Source: Verrucomicrobiia bacterium (GTDB lineage: Bacteria > Verrucomicrobiota > Verrucomicrobiia > Verrucomicrobiales > DEV007). Taken from it: DNA of 40,587 bases. A model generated the notes under the pieces. That model was not told where the DNA came from. It made no database searches and saw only the letters and a program-made list of their open reading frames with translations. Below are positions 1-8,860 of this stretch, one piece after another; the stretch's first letter is position 1, and each line of letters begins with the position of its first letter. A program made the translations under genes and the position numbers. The stretch lies in the NCBI GenBank assembly GCA_020439995.1, contig JAGROY010000117.1, positions 1-40,587 of the forward strand. The letters run 5' to 3'.

Positions 1-1328
1 ACTGCCCGATCTGTGATCAGGCCGGTGAGTGCAGCCTTCAGGAGTTCAGCGTAGAACATGGCAATGGCACCTCTCGCTTCCAGGAAAGGAAGGTGAAGAA
101 GCCTAAGAATCAGCAGATTGGCCCGAGAATCACGCTGGATGACGAGCGCTGCATCATGTGTTCACGGTGCATCCGCTTCTCCCGGGAAATCGCGGACGAT
201 GACTGCCTGGGATTTGTCGATCGTGGCAGTCACACCGTACTTACGACTCACCCGGACAAGGAACTGGCGCACAATTATTCCCTGAATACCGTCGATATCT
301 GTCCGGTAGGAGCGCTGACTTCTACCGACTTCCGCTTCAAAATGCGCGTTTGGTTCCTTAAGGAGACCAAATCGATCTGCACGGGGTGTGGTCGGGGATG
401 CAACGTTGAGATCAGTTCCCGTGAATCGACGGTGCACCGTCAGACTCCCCGCGAGAACAACGACGTCAATTCCTGCTGGATGTGCGACGAAGGTCGTCTG
501 AACGTTCATTACATCAACAGCGATGCACGACTCACCGATCCGATGATCAAAGTCGGAGTCGCCCACAGGCCAGCCGCCTGGAAGGACGCGATCGACGCCA
601 CTGCGAGCAAGCTTAATTCGCTGAGTGGAAACAACATCGCCATCATTGGCTCTGGCCGGATGACCAATGAGGAACTGTTCATGCTGAAGCGCCTGGCCGC
701 GTCAGTTGGAACTGACCAAGTTGATATCGTGCCCCGGAATGGGGCAGCCGACGACTACCTCGTTTCGGCAGATAAGAATCCGAACACGACAGGCGCGAAG
801 TTGATTCTTGGCATCACCCCTGGAGCAAAACTGGATGAGATTCGTGCTGGAGTGAAGAACGGCTCGATCAAGGGCCTGCTCGTCTTTGGCGAGAATCTGA
901 TGAAGGCCGGGTTCGAACCCTCCGATTTCGGACAGTTGACCATTTTTGCAGCGTCCCATATTCTGGCAAACCCGACCGCCGAAGCCGCTCATGTGGTTTT
1001 CGCCGGGGCAGCCTCCATGGAGAAGCGGGGTAGCATGATCAATATGACCGGGCGTCTCCAGCGGTTGAACAAGGCGATCGAACCTCCCGGCAATGCCATG
1101 GAAGAGTGGGAAATCCTGCGCGATCTCACTCAGGCTATCGGCGGTGGCAACGGAATGTATTCAATCGAGGATGTATTTAAGCTGCTTGCCGCCGATGTAA
1201 AAGAGCTGAACGGGCTCACCCTGAGCCGGATTGGTGATCTTGGAATTCCCGTCAGCGAGTCGTCAGAAAAGATCCCGATGCTTGAGAAGGAAGCTGAACG
1301 TAAACAAAAAGGTCTGATCGTCGGATAA
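1..1328 (+). CDS. nuoG: NADH-quinone oxidoreductase subunit G, 5'-truncated by window edge
   Basis: Iron-sulfur subunit of the complex I peripheral arm, passing electrons from NADH toward quinone. The frame is open from base 3 to the stop at 1328 (441 residues), so the real start lies upstream; the GTG at 93 is internal. The fragment opens with CPICDQAGEC, the Cys-rich motif of the NuoG N-terminal iron-sulfur region. About 50 residues in comes CIMCSRC, with a later ICPVGAL, the second [4Fe-4S] site. Next is CTGCGRGC with a downstream CWMCDEGR, the molybdopterin-oxidoreductase-type [4Fe-4S] motif. The remaining 250 or so residues resemble the start of the molybdopterin-fold domain. Allowing about 100 missing N-terminal residues, the protein would be near 540 residues, much shorter than the roughly 900 of E. 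coli NuoG, so the C-terminal half of that domain is absent. nuoH follows 10 bases later. Confidence 0.95.
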   Translation, partial: CPICDQAGECSLQEFSVEHGNGTSRFQERKVKKPKNQQIGPRITLDDERCIMCSRCIRFSREIADDDCLGFVDRGSHTVLTTHPDKELAHNYSLNTVDICPVGALTSTDFRFKMRVWFLKETKSICTGCGRGCNVEISSRESTVHRQTPRENNDVNSCWMCDEGRLNVHYINSDARLTDPMIKVGVAHRPAAWKDAIDATASKLNSLSGNNIAIIGSGRMTNEELFMLKRLAASVGTDQVDIVPRNGAADDYLVSADKNPNTTGAKLILGITPGAKLDEIRAGVKNGSIKGLLVFGENLMKAGFEPSDFGQLTIFAASHILANPTAEAAHVVFAGAASMEKRGSMINMTGRLQRLNKAIEPPGNAMEEWEILRDLTQAIGGGNGMYSIEDVFKLLAADVKELNGLTLSRIGDLGIPVSESSEKIPMLEKEAERKQKGLIVG

Positions 1329-1338
1329 AGTTCTCGTT

Positions 1339-2481
1339 ATGCTCGCAGCCATAGACCTCTTTTTTCTAGTTTCCACCATGGTGAAGATTGTGTTCTTCGT
1401 CATGGTCGTGGTGATGACTCTGGTAGCCTATACAGTCTACGCTGAACGCCGATTCAGCGCCATCATCCAGGACCGTGTTGGCCCGAACCGGGTCGGCATT
1501 CCGTTCACAAAAATCAGCCTGGCAGGGCTTGGACAGCCAATCGCAGACGGATTGAAGTTCCTCCTCAAGGAGGACTTCACCCCCAAACACGTCAACACCT
1601 TCTACTACTGGCTGGCGCCTGCATTGACGATGGTACCTGCACTCATGTCGGCCGCAGTGGTGCCATTCGGCAGCGAAATGGCCATCCCATTTGGTGACGA
1701 GATTTACAGAGTGCCCCTGGTGATTGCCGACATCAACGTCGGGCCTGTGTTCGTTTTCGCGATTACTTCGCTGAGCGTGTATGGAATCGTCATTGCCGGC
1801 TGGTCTTCGAATTCCAAATACTCATTTTTCGGGGGCGTTCGCTCAAGCAGCCAGATGATTTCTTACGAGATCTGCATGGGTCTCTCAATCATTCCTGTGA
1901 TCATGATCCTCGGTGAGCTGAACCTGACAAAGATCGTTGAGGCACAGTCGGCGAACGGCTGGCTCTTGCTGCCCGCCTGGGGCAATGGCCTCAGCATGCA
2001 GTCCTGGTTGCTGCTCATTCCAGTGATCATTTCCTTTGTCATTTTCACCATCTCGATCTTCGCCGAGACAAACCGCCTTCCGTTTGACCTTCCAGAGTGT
2101 GAGACTGAGCTGGTCGCTGGTTATCACACGGAGTATTCATCGATGAAGTTCGCCCTGTTCTTCCTTGGCGAGTACGCCGCAATGATCATTGGATCTGGAA
2201 TTATCGTTACCTTGTTTCTTGGAGGCTGGAGCCTTCCGTTTGGCTTGAGTGAGCACCTGCTGGCCAATAAAGGAGGCTTCTGGGGAATCATCACGCCACT
2301 GATTCATTTCGGTTGCTTCATGAGCAAGGTGGTTGCGTTCCTGCTCTTCTTTATCTGGGTGCGCTGGTCGATCCCCCGCTTCCGCTACGACCAGTTGATG
2401 CGCTTGGGCTGGGTATTCTTTTTCGAAATCGCGCTCGCAAATATCGTCCTTACAGCAATCATCATGGTGGTGCTGCGCTAA
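1339..2481 (+). CDS. nuoH: NADH-quinone oxidoreductase subunit H
   Basis: Membrane subunit of complex I that helps form the quinone-binding chamber and couples the peripheral arm to the proton-pumping arm. The 380-residue product has about eight hydrophobic segments. It contains family-typical stretches: YAERRFSAIIQDRVGPNRVG near residues 34-53, a GLKFLLKEDFTPK region, and FAETNRLPFDLPECETELVA in the loop after the middle helices, an acidic loop characteristic of NuoH. The length fits the family. The ATG at 1339 lies 10 bases after the nuoG stop. No convincing Shine-Dalgarno sequence precedes it; the leader is gttctcgtt. It is the second visible gene of the complex I operon. Confidence 0.97.
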   Translation: MLAAIDLFFLVSTMVKIVFFVMVVVMTLVAYTVYAERRFSAIIQDRVGPNRVGIPFTKISLAGLGQPIADGLKFLLKEDFTPKHVNTFYYWLAPALTMVPALMSAAVVPFGSEMAIPFGDEIYRVPLVIADINVGPVFVFAITSLSVYGIVIAGWSSNSKYSFFGGVRSSSQMISYEICMGLSIIPVIMILGELNLTKIVEAQSANGWLLLPAWGNGLSMQSWLLLIPVIISFVIFTISIFAETNRLPFDLPECETELVAGYHTEYSSMKFALFFLGEYAAMIIGSGIIVTLFLGGWSLPFGLSEHLLANKGGFWGIITPLIHFGCFMSKVVAFLLFFIWVRWSIPRFRYDQLMRLGWVFFFEIALANIVLTAIIMVVLR

Positions 2482-2514
2482 CCGCGAGCGAGTTCTTTTT
2501 TCTATATTTCTACT

Positions 2515-3045
2515 ATGGCTATCGTCGTCAACAGACCCAAACTCAGCTTCCTGGAAAATCTGTATTTCCCGGGAATCATCAAGGGGCTGATCATCACGAT
2601 CAAACACGCGTTTAAGTCTCTGCGAGGCGAGACGCATGTGACGATGCAATACCCAGAGGAAAAGTGGGATGCACACCTGCCGGATTACTATCGCGGCGCC
2701 CCAACACTGGTAAAAGATGAACATGAGCGGGAGCGCTGCGTGTCGTGCCAGCTCTGTGAATTCATCTGCCCTCCCCGTGCGATCACCATTACGCCCGGCG
2801 AGATTCCCAAGGATGACAAGTGGGGCAAAGTGGAGAAAGCCCCCAAAGCGTTCGAGATCGATATGATCCGTTGCATTTACTGCGGCCTTTGCGAAGAAGT
2901 CTGCCCGGAGCAGGCAATCTACCTGCGCAAGGACTACGCCATTACAGGAACATCGCGTGCTGAAATGGTGCACGATAAAGAAAAACTCTATGAAATCGGC
3001 GGTGTTCGCACCGGCCTGGTTAACAAATGGAACGAACTCAAATAG
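2515..3045 (+). CDS. nuoI: NADH-quinone oxidoreductase subunit I (2x[4Fe-4S] ferredoxin type)
   Basis: Peripheral-arm subunit carrying the two [4Fe-4S] clusters (N6a and N6b in the family) that lead electrons to the terminal cluster. Two ferredoxin motifs are visible in the 176-residue product: C75-x2-C78-x2-C81-x3-C85 (CVSCQLCEFICPP) and C120-x2-C123-x2-C126-x3-C130 (CIYCGLCEEVCPE), each followed by the usual proline. The N-terminal stretch FPGIIKGLIITIKHAF is the amphipathic membrane-contact helix of NuoI. The length matches E. coli NuoI (180). The start is the ATG at 2515, preceded by a strongly pyrimidine-rich leader (ttcttttttctatatttcta) and not by a purine-rich ribosome site. Confidence 0.97.
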   Translation: MAIVVNRPKLSFLENLYFPGIIKGLIITIKHAFKSLRGETHVTMQYPEEKWDAHLPDYYRGAPTLVKDEHERERCVSCQLCEFICPPRAITITPGEIPKDDKWGKVEKAPKAFEIDMIRCIYCGLCEEVCPEQAIYLRKDYAITGTSRAEMVHDKEKLYEIGGVRTGLVNKWNELK

Positions 3046-3092
3046 CAGCACACCTGGAAACTTCTCACTGCTAACGGCGGATTCCTTTTCCT

Positions 3093-3674
3093 ATGCCTCC
3101 AGTCGCATTCATCATTTTCTCAGTCATCATGCTCGTCTTCGGCGTGCTGGTTGTCGTCAACCGCAACCCCGTCGCGAGTGCGCTATCGCTGGTTGTTTCG
3201 TTTCTTGGGCTGGCGGCACTGTTCGTCTCGCTGGATGCCTACTTTGTCGGAGTGGTTCAAATTCTCGTCTACGCCGGGGCGGTGATGGTGCTGTTCCTGT
3301 TCATCATCATGCTGCTGGATCTTAAAGCGGAGGCCCGAAGGAAGATCAACGTCGTCCCGATGATCGGTGGCTGCGTCTTGACCGCCGTACTTGTCCTGCA
3401 ACTCGTATCAGTGCTCAACACCTTCGAGCCCGGGAAAAAATCACTTGTGGAAGCGCCACTGGACTATGCTGCTGCAGCAGCTGCCCGCCCAGCGGTGCCT
3501 GAAGGCAAATCAGATACGATCAAGCGGGATCTCCGGGAGAACAAACTCCCGGATGTGCGCTTGCTCGGTGAGCAGCTTTTCACCAAGTTCCCCTTTCATC
3601 TGCAAATCGCCGGGGTGCTGCTGTTGGTTTCAACGGTCGGCGTCGTCATTCTCAGCAAACGCGAGCTGAAGTAA
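3093..3674 (+). CDS. nuoJ: NADH-quinone oxidoreductase subunit J
   Basis: Small hydrophobic subunit of the complex I membrane arm. The 193-residue product starts with hydrophobic helices containing the family-type stretch VVNRNPVASALSLVVSFLGL and then VQILVYAGAVMVLFLFIIML, the region around the pi-bulge helix of NuoJ. Between helices four and five lies a polar insert of about 60 residues rich in Ala, Lys and Asp, and the last helix (IAGVLLLVSTVGVVIL) ends the protein. The ATG at 3093 follows the leader attccttttcct, again without Shine-Dalgarno complementarity. It sits between nuoI and nuoK in the conserved operon order. Confidence 0.95.
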   Translation: MPPVAFIIFSVIMLVFGVLVVVNRNPVASALSLVVSFLGLAALFVSLDAYFVGVVQILVYAGAVMVLFLFIIMLLDLKAEARRKINVVPMIGGCVLTAVLVLQLVSVLNTFEPGKKSLVEAPLDYAAAAAARPAVPEGKSDTIKRDLRENKLPDVRLLGEQLFTKFPFHLQIAGVLLLVSTVGVVILSKRELK

Positions 3675-3693
3675 GAACTAGGACTTCAAAAGC

Positions 3694-4011
3694 ATGGTTA
3701 CCCTCAACGCATACCTACTCGTCAGCGGATTGCTCTTTGCAATCGGTTTCGCTGGCGTGCTCCTGCGCCGAAACATCATCATCATATTCATGTGTCTGGA
3801 GCTGATGTTGAGTGCCTCAAACCTCTCGCTGGTTGCGTTCTCACGGTTCAATACAGTGAACGGATTGCCCAACTACAACGGGCAGATCCTCGTTTTCTTC
3901 ATCATCGCCGTTGCCGCTGCCGAGGTGGCAGTGGGACTTGCCATTATTGTCGCCCTCTTCCGTGCCCGTCGCACCACACACGTTGAGGACATGAATTCCA
4001 TGAAGGGATAA
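3694..4011 (+). CDS. nuoK: NADH-quinone oxidoreductase subunit K
   Basis: Smallest membrane-arm subunit of complex I, contributing glutamates to the proton path next to NuoJ and NuoN. The 105-residue length is standard. Three hydrophobic helices are visible. Helix two carries the conserved glutamate in [20 protein letters not shown], and helix three carries [20 protein letters not shown] with its second conserved glutamate. The start is the ATG at 3694, 19 bases after the nuoJ stop, with a weak AGGA about 13 bases upstream. nuoL begins 14 bases after the stop. Confidence 0.97.
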   Translation: MVTLNAYLLVSGLLFAIGFAGVLLRRNIIIIFMCLELMLSASNLSLVAFSRFNTVNGLPNYNGQILVFFIIAVAAAEVAVGLAIIVALFRARRTTHVEDMNSMKG

Positions 4012-4025
4012 GCTGACTCCACACA

Positions 4026-5843
4026 ATGCCCTCCACTCCCGCCATTATCCTTTTTCTTCCGCTCGCAGTTGCCGCATTCGTATTGTTGGCGAGCAAGGGA
4101 TTCAAACTGAACGCGACGGTCTGTGCACTGGTCTCGACTGCTTCAGTCGCAATCACCCTTGTTTTAAGCCTGGCTCTCATTTTCGGAGCCAAGAGCGACA
4201 GCCCTGACGAGGTGGTCAAGCTGTTCACATGGGCCGACTTTGGTTCCCTTCAACTCGAAATCAACGCGACGCTGGACCGGTTGAGCCGCGGCATGTTGTT
4301 CGTTGTCACCTTCATTGGAACCCTCGTCCACGTGTTCTCGCTTGGCTACATGAAGGACGACGCTGGCAAGGCGCGCTACTACGCCGGACTTTCTCTCTTC
4401 ATGTTCTCGATGACTGGCATCGTACTCGCAGACAACTTTGCGATGATGTTCATTTTCTGGGAACTCGTTGGAGTCAGCTCATACATTCTCATCGGTCACT
4501 GGTATACCAAAGACAGTGCTGCTGATGCAGCGAAGAAAGCATTTCTCACCAACCGTATTGGCGACTTTGGTTTCATGATCGGCATTCTGATCCTGTTCGG
4601 CGCCACTGGCTCGATCACCTTTGCCGGAGTAGAACAAGGACTCACCGCCGGAGTTCTGACGGGCGGGCTCCTCACTGCTGCGACACTTTGCATCTTCTGC
4701 GGAGCAGTAGGCAAGTCGGCTCAGTTCCCTTTACACGTCTGGCTGCCGGATGCAATGGAGGGCCCCACTCCAGTTTCGGCGTTGATCCACGCTGCTACGA
4801 TGGTTGCGGCTGGTGTCTACATGCTGGTAAGAGTCAGCTTCCTTATCGGAGTCTCGGAGAATGCTGCGACGATCATTGCTTATGTTGGCGGATTTACCGC
4901 CTTGATCGCAGCGTTAATGGCCACCCAGCAGGATGACATCAAGCGGATCCTCGCTTACTCCACACTTTCTCAGCTTGGCTACATGGTAATGGCTGTCGGC
5001 CTCGCAGCGGGCGAAGCCGCAATGTTCCACTTGTTCACTCATGCTTTCTTCAAAGCGCTTCTATTCCTCGGCTCTGGTGCGGTAATCTACGCCTGCCACC
5101 ACGAACAGGACATCTGGAAGATGGGAGGTCTCAAGGACAAAATGAAGGGCACCTTTGCGACCTTCGCCATAGGTACCGCTGCGTTAATAGCAGTGCCGTT
5201 CACAAGTGGATTCTTCTCAAAAGAAGCCATTCTCGAGGCGGCTCTGCATCACGACATGCTGCTCTTCCTCTGTGCCGCCGGAGTGGCACTGCTCACAGCG
5301 TTTTACATGACCCGCCTGGTAGTCGTCGCCTTCTTTGGCAAAGCGCGTACCGGTCATTCCGATCATGCAACTGAAGTGCCCATGATCATGCTGGCACCAC
5401 TCATGCTGCTCGCGTTCTTGTCGATTTTCTCTGGTTACTCCATCATCGCAGACACGTTGAGCCCTGCAGCAGTACACTCAGAGTTCAACTTGGCGATCTT
5501 CCTTACTTCGCTTGGAGCACTCATCGCCGGTGCGGGGGGTGCATGGATACTGTACGCCGGTAAGGACAAGGATCCGCTTAATATCGGCATCTTTCGCAAC
5601 AAGTTCTACTTCGACGAGCTCTATTCCGTGATCATCAAATTTGCTCAGGATAAGTTCGCAATGGTCGTGAGTGCCGTGGATGATCTGTTCATTGACAGCC
5701 TTTGCGTCAACGGTATTTCCCGTGCGGTTAATGGATTCGGTCTACTCCTGCGTCGTCTGCAATCCGGCAACCTGCAGGGCTACGCCTTCGTCTTTGGTCT
5801 GGGCATTCTCGTCATTCTCTACATTGCGCTGATTAACACCTGA
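4026..5843 (+). CDS. nuoL: NADH-quinone oxidoreductase subunit L (antiporter-like)
   Basis: Distal proton-pumping antiporter-like subunit of complex I. The 605-residue product is strongly hydrophobic with many transmembrane segments and matches the family length (E. coli 613). The segment FIFWELVGVSSYILIGHWY carries the conserved glutamate of the first antiporter half, and HVWLPDAMEGPTPVSALIHA is the hallmark motif of the family. DDIKRILAYSTLSQLGYM holds the conserved lysine region. The C-terminus (about residues 515-605) has the extra NuoL segment ending in a final helix, consistent with the lateral-helix region that separates NuoL from NuoM and NuoN. nuoM starts four bases after the stop. 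Confidence 0.97.
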   Translation: MPSTPAIILFLPLAVAAFVLLASKGFKLNATVCALVSTASVAITLVLSLALIFGAKSDSPDEVVKLFTWADFGSLQLEINATLDRLSRGMLFVVTFIGTLVHVFSLGYMKDDAGKARYYAGLSLFMFSMTGIVLADNFAMMFIFWELVGVSSYILIGHWYTKDSAADAAKKAFLTNRIGDFGFMIGILILFGATGSITFAGVEQGLTAGVLTGGLLTAATLCIFCGAVGKSAQFPLHVWLPDAMEGPTPVSALIHAATMVAAGVYMLVRVSFLIGVSENAATIIAYVGGFTALIAALMATQQDDIKRILAYSTLSQLGYMVMAVGLAAGEAAMFHLFTHAFFKALLFLGSGAVIYACHHEQDIWKMGGLKDKMKGTFATFAIGTAALIAVPFTSGFFSKEAILEAALHHDMLLFLCAAGVALLTAFYMTRLVVVAFFGKARTGHSDHATEVPMIMLAPLMLLAFLSIFSGYSIIADTLSPAAVHSEFNLAIFLTSLGALIAGAGGAWILYAGKDKDPLNIGIFRNKFYFDELYSVIIKFAQDKFAMVVSAVDDLFIDSLCVNGISRAVNGFGLLLRRLQSGNLQGYAFVFGLGILVILYIALINT

Positions 5844-5846
5844 TCC

Positions 5847-7358
5847 GTGAGTAACCTGCTCTACATCCTCATCTTCCTTCCGATCCTGGCATCGATCGCT
5901 ATTGCGCTCGGAGCTCCTGCCCGGCTATCAGCCATAGGGGCGGCCCTTGTGAATCTGGCTATCTCGTTGTTTCTGTTTGCCTCTTTCGATTCGACTGCGG
6001 CTGGCTACCAGTTCGCTGCGAGCTTTCCAGTCATTCCCTCACCGGAGATCAGTCTTTCAGTGGGACTCGATGGAATGAGTCTAGTGATGGTACTCCTGAC
6101 AGCGATCGTCACACTTTGTGCAGTATGGGTCAGCCCGAAACAGGTCGAGGGAAGCCTGGGCCTCTACTACTGCTCTTCCCTGCTCATTTCGGCGGGTGGA
6201 CTTGGCGCGTTCTGTGCCACAGACCTGTTCTTTTTCTATGCATTCCATGAGCTGGCACTGATCCCGACATTCCTGATGATTGGTATCTGGGGCACCGGTG
6301 CCCGAAAGATGGTCGCCTGGAAAATCACCATCTACCTTGGGCTTGGCAGCGTCATCCTCCTCGCCGGACTGCTGGCACTTTTCATCAATCTCGGCGGCAA
6401 AAGCTTCGACATGGCGACCATGCAGGCAGCAGTCGCCGCAGCGGAACTTCCCGCTACGACTCAAGCCTGGATTTTTCTGACACTCCTCATTGGATTCGGT
6501 ATCTTGATTTCACTATTCCCCTTTCACTCGTGGGCCGCGCCCGCCTACGCCTCCGCCCCCACTCCGACCTCCATGCTACATGCCGGGGTGCTGAAAAAGT
6601 TTGGCCTCTATGGTTTATTGAGAGTCGCGGTTCCAATGCTACCCGGCGGCATCAACACTCCGCTGCCGCTGCCACTTCTAGGAGAAATCACAGTTCTCGA
6701 TTTGATGCTCTGGCTGCTTCTCGGCAATATCATCGTCATCGGACTGGTAACGATTGCGCAGAAAGACTTGGATCTGATGCTCGGCAACTCGAGCGTTATG
6801 CACATGGGATACGTTTTCCTTGGAATTGCTTCCTACAACTCGATCGGATTCAGCGGCGCAGTAGTCCTGATGTTCGGTCACGGCATTTCCATAGCTCTGC
6901 TGTTTGCTCTTGCGGGACGCATTCGCGAGCATACCGGAACGCTTACGATCAGCAGGCTCGGTGGGTTTGGCAAGCTTGCACCATTCCTTGGACTCACGTT
7001 TGCCTTTGCGGCGTTCGCATCCATTGGCCTTCCTGGGTTCGCCAATTTCGCTGGTGAAGTCGCCGTATTCCTGGGAGCATTCAAAGGTGCGGGAACCGAA
7101 ATCACTTTTCTGCAAGGAGCGACTATCGTTGCTCTCTGGGGTGTCGTGATCTCCGCAGTGTATATGCTTCGGGCATATCGCTCGGTATTCAAAGGCGAGC
7201 CTCATGAAGGCGCAACCATGCCAGACCTGACTTTCTCGCAGAGGATACCTGTTTTGATCCTCGTAGCGTCACTTCTCATTGTTGGTCTCTATCCGCCGAT
7301 TCTCCTCGATAAAATCAAACCAGGCATCGAACTGATCGCCAAAGCGTTTGCCGAATAA
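5847..7358 (+). CDS. nuoM: NADH-quinone oxidoreductase subunit M (antiporter-like)
   Basis: Antiporter-like proton-pumping subunit located between NuoL and NuoN. The 503-residue product is polytopic. FFFYAFHELALIPTFLMIGI contains the glutamate expected in helix five. A central FPFHSWAAPAYASAPTPTSM stretch is the NuoM version of the proton-channel motif, followed by LHAGVLKKFGLYGLLR with conserved lysines. The start is a GTG at 5847, only three bases after the nuoL stop, so translation is probably coupled. No ATG gives a better N-terminus, because the frame begins directly with the expected first helix (NLLYILIFLPILASIAI). Confidence 0.96.
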   Translation: MSNLLYILIFLPILASIAIALGAPARLSAIGAALVNLAISLFLFASFDSTAAGYQFAASFPVIPSPEISLSVGLDGMSLVMVLLTAIVTLCAVWVSPKQVEGSLGLYYCSSLLISAGGLGAFCATDLFFFYAFHELALIPTFLMIGIWGTGARKMVAWKITIYLGLGSVILLAGLLALFINLGGKSFDMATMQAAVAAAELPATTQAWIFLTLLIGFGILISLFPFHSWAAPAYASAPTPTSMLHAGVLKKFGLYGLLRVAVPMLPGGINTPLPLPLLGEITVLDLMLWLLLGNIIVIGLVTIAQKDLDLMLGNSSVMHMGYVFLGIASYNSIGFSGAVVLMFGHGISIALLFALAGRIREHTGTLTISRLGGFGKLAPFLGLTFAFAAFASIGLPGFANFAGEVAVFLGAFKGAGTEITFLQGATIVALWGVVISAVYMLRAYRSVFKGEPHEGATMPDLTFSQRIPVLILVASLLIVGLYPPILLDKIKPGIELIAKAFAE

Positions 7359-7367
7359 CCTTTTCTC

Positions 7368-8834
7368 ATGGGCAATTTCTTAGAAGCTCCCTACCTGCTC
7401 GAAGCTGTCGTTGTCGTCCTCGGCCTCGCCCTGCTGATGCTGGAGGCTTTTCTTCCCAAAGCCGACAAGCGTCTGGTCGCCTATATCGCATTGTTCGGTC
7501 TCGCTGGAGTGCTGGTTGCCAGTTTTAACATGAAGGCTCCTGAAAACCTTGAGCACTCATTCTGGAGTTTCTACGCAACAGACAACCTGGCATTCTTCTA
7601 CAAGAATATCGCCGTGCTTGCCACGATGCTGGTGATCGTCATGGCAATCGAGTACACTCCTGTGCTTGAGAAATATGTCAGCCAAGGTTCGAAACAGGGC
7701 GGCCTGGGTGAGTTCTTCTGTCTGCCCGTTTTTGTTTGTGCCGGCCTCATGTGGATGGCCTCAGCGAAGGAATTCATCACTATTTTCGTCTCGCTTGAGA
7801 CCGTCACCATCTCATTCTACGTTCTGGTTGCCTACATGCGCCGCAATGTGGGATCGCTGGAAGCAGGCGTGAAGTATCTTATCCTCGGAGCGCTTTCCAC
7901 TGGCTTCTTTGTCTATGGTGTCACTTGGGTCTTCGGCCTGACCGGAGAGACTCACCTAGAGAAAATCGGCATCGCTCTTCAGGGCCTGGAAGGGAGTGAT
8001 TCAGCGGTATTGTTCGCGTTCACTCTGATCCTCGTTGGGCTTGGATTCAAGGTGGCGGCTGTCCCATTCCACGTTTGGGTTCCAGACGTGTATCAGGGTG
8101 CGCCCACTCCAGTTACTGCGTTCCTTTCAGTTGGGTCGAAAGCTGCGGGCTTCATCGTGGCCACCAGAATCCTCCAGCCATTTCTCGAAATGGAGCGCTT
8201 GCACAGCTCATTCACGACTATTCTGGTGATTGTCACAGGAGCTACGATCTTATTTGGCAACTTCGCGGCCATTCCACAAACCAACTTCAAACGGCTGCTT
8301 GCGTATTCGTCCATCTCCCACGCTGGATTTCTCCTCCTGGCCCTGACCTGCACGCCGGACCAGTTTCAGCTTACGCCGGGACAAGTCGTCGCCTTCTACC
8401 TGGCCACCTACTTGTTGATGACGATGCTCTGTTTCCTCGTTCTCACCATCGTCCGGCGCTCGACGGAAAGTGATGAAATTGCGGCCTTCAGTGGATTGCA
8501 CAGGCGCTCGCCTTTCCTTGCTTTTGCACTGCTCATTGGAGTTATTTCCCTAGCTGGCGTTCCTCTTACCGCCGGATTCCTTGGCAAGTTCTTCGTCTTT
8601 ACGCTCGCGATCGATAGCGGTCGATGGATTCTCCTGGCCTTCGCAGTGGTCGGTGCCGCGTCTGGATTCTACTACTATCTGAAGGTGGCTCGTGCGATGT
8701 ATTGGGAAGAACCCACCGAACTTGCGGCCATCGAGATCTCTCCCCTCGCCAGATTGGCCCTGCTGCTCCTGATTATCGCAACAATCGTTTTTGGAGTCTA
8801 TCCAGCGCCGATCCTCGGACTCCTGACCAACTGA
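7368..8834 (+). CDS. nuoN: NADH-quinone oxidoreductase subunit N (antiporter-like)
   Basis: Antiporter-like subunit closest to NuoK and the last gene of the complex I operon here. The 488-residue product has the usual set of transmembrane helices. FISLE-type chemistry appears as ITIFVSLETVTISFYVLVAY with the conserved glutamate, HVWVPDVYQGAPTPVTAF is the proton-channel motif, and NFKRLLAYSSISHAGFLLLA holds the lysine segment. The ATG at 7368 follows aataaccttttctc, a pyrimidine-rich leader. The gene ends at 8834 and converges on the minus-strand small-gene run, whose last stop is only 26 bases away. I see no clear intrinsic terminator between them. Confidence 0.97.
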   Translation: MGNFLEAPYLLEAVVVVLGLALLMLEAFLPKADKRLVAYIALFGLAGVLVASFNMKAPENLEHSFWSFYATDNLAFFYKNIAVLATMLVIVMAIEYTPVLEKYVSQGSKQGGLGEFFCLPVFVCAGLMWMASAKEFITIFVSLETVTISFYVLVAYMRRNVGSLEAGVKYLILGALSTGFFVYGVTWVFGLTGETHLEKIGIALQGLEGSDSAVLFAFTLILVGLGFKVAAVPFHVWVPDVYQGAPTPVTAFLSVGSKAAGFIVATRILQPFLEMERLHSSFTTILVIVTGATILFGNFAAIPQTNFKRLLAYSSISHAGFLLLALTCTPDQFQLTPGQVVAFYLATYLLMTMLCFLVLTIVRRSTESDEIAAFSGLHRRSPFLAFALLIGVISLAGVPLTAGFLGKFFVFTLAIDSGRWILLAFAVVGAASGFYYYLKVARAMYWEEPTELAAIEISPLARLALLLLIIATIVFGVYPAPILGLLTN

Positions 8835-8860
8835 TCGGCGCAACGGTTCCGGTTCATAGT

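Noticed and set aside
93..95. GTG as the start of nuoG
   Set aside because: The frame is open upstream to the window edge and encodes CPICDQAGEC, an essential NuoG iron-sulfur motif, so the gene starts before the window.
2137..3051. Long minus-strand open frame opposite nuoH and nuoI
   Set aside because: It lies antisense to two well-supported complex I genes, and its product is Arg/His/Asp-rich without any domain; a codon-bias shadow.
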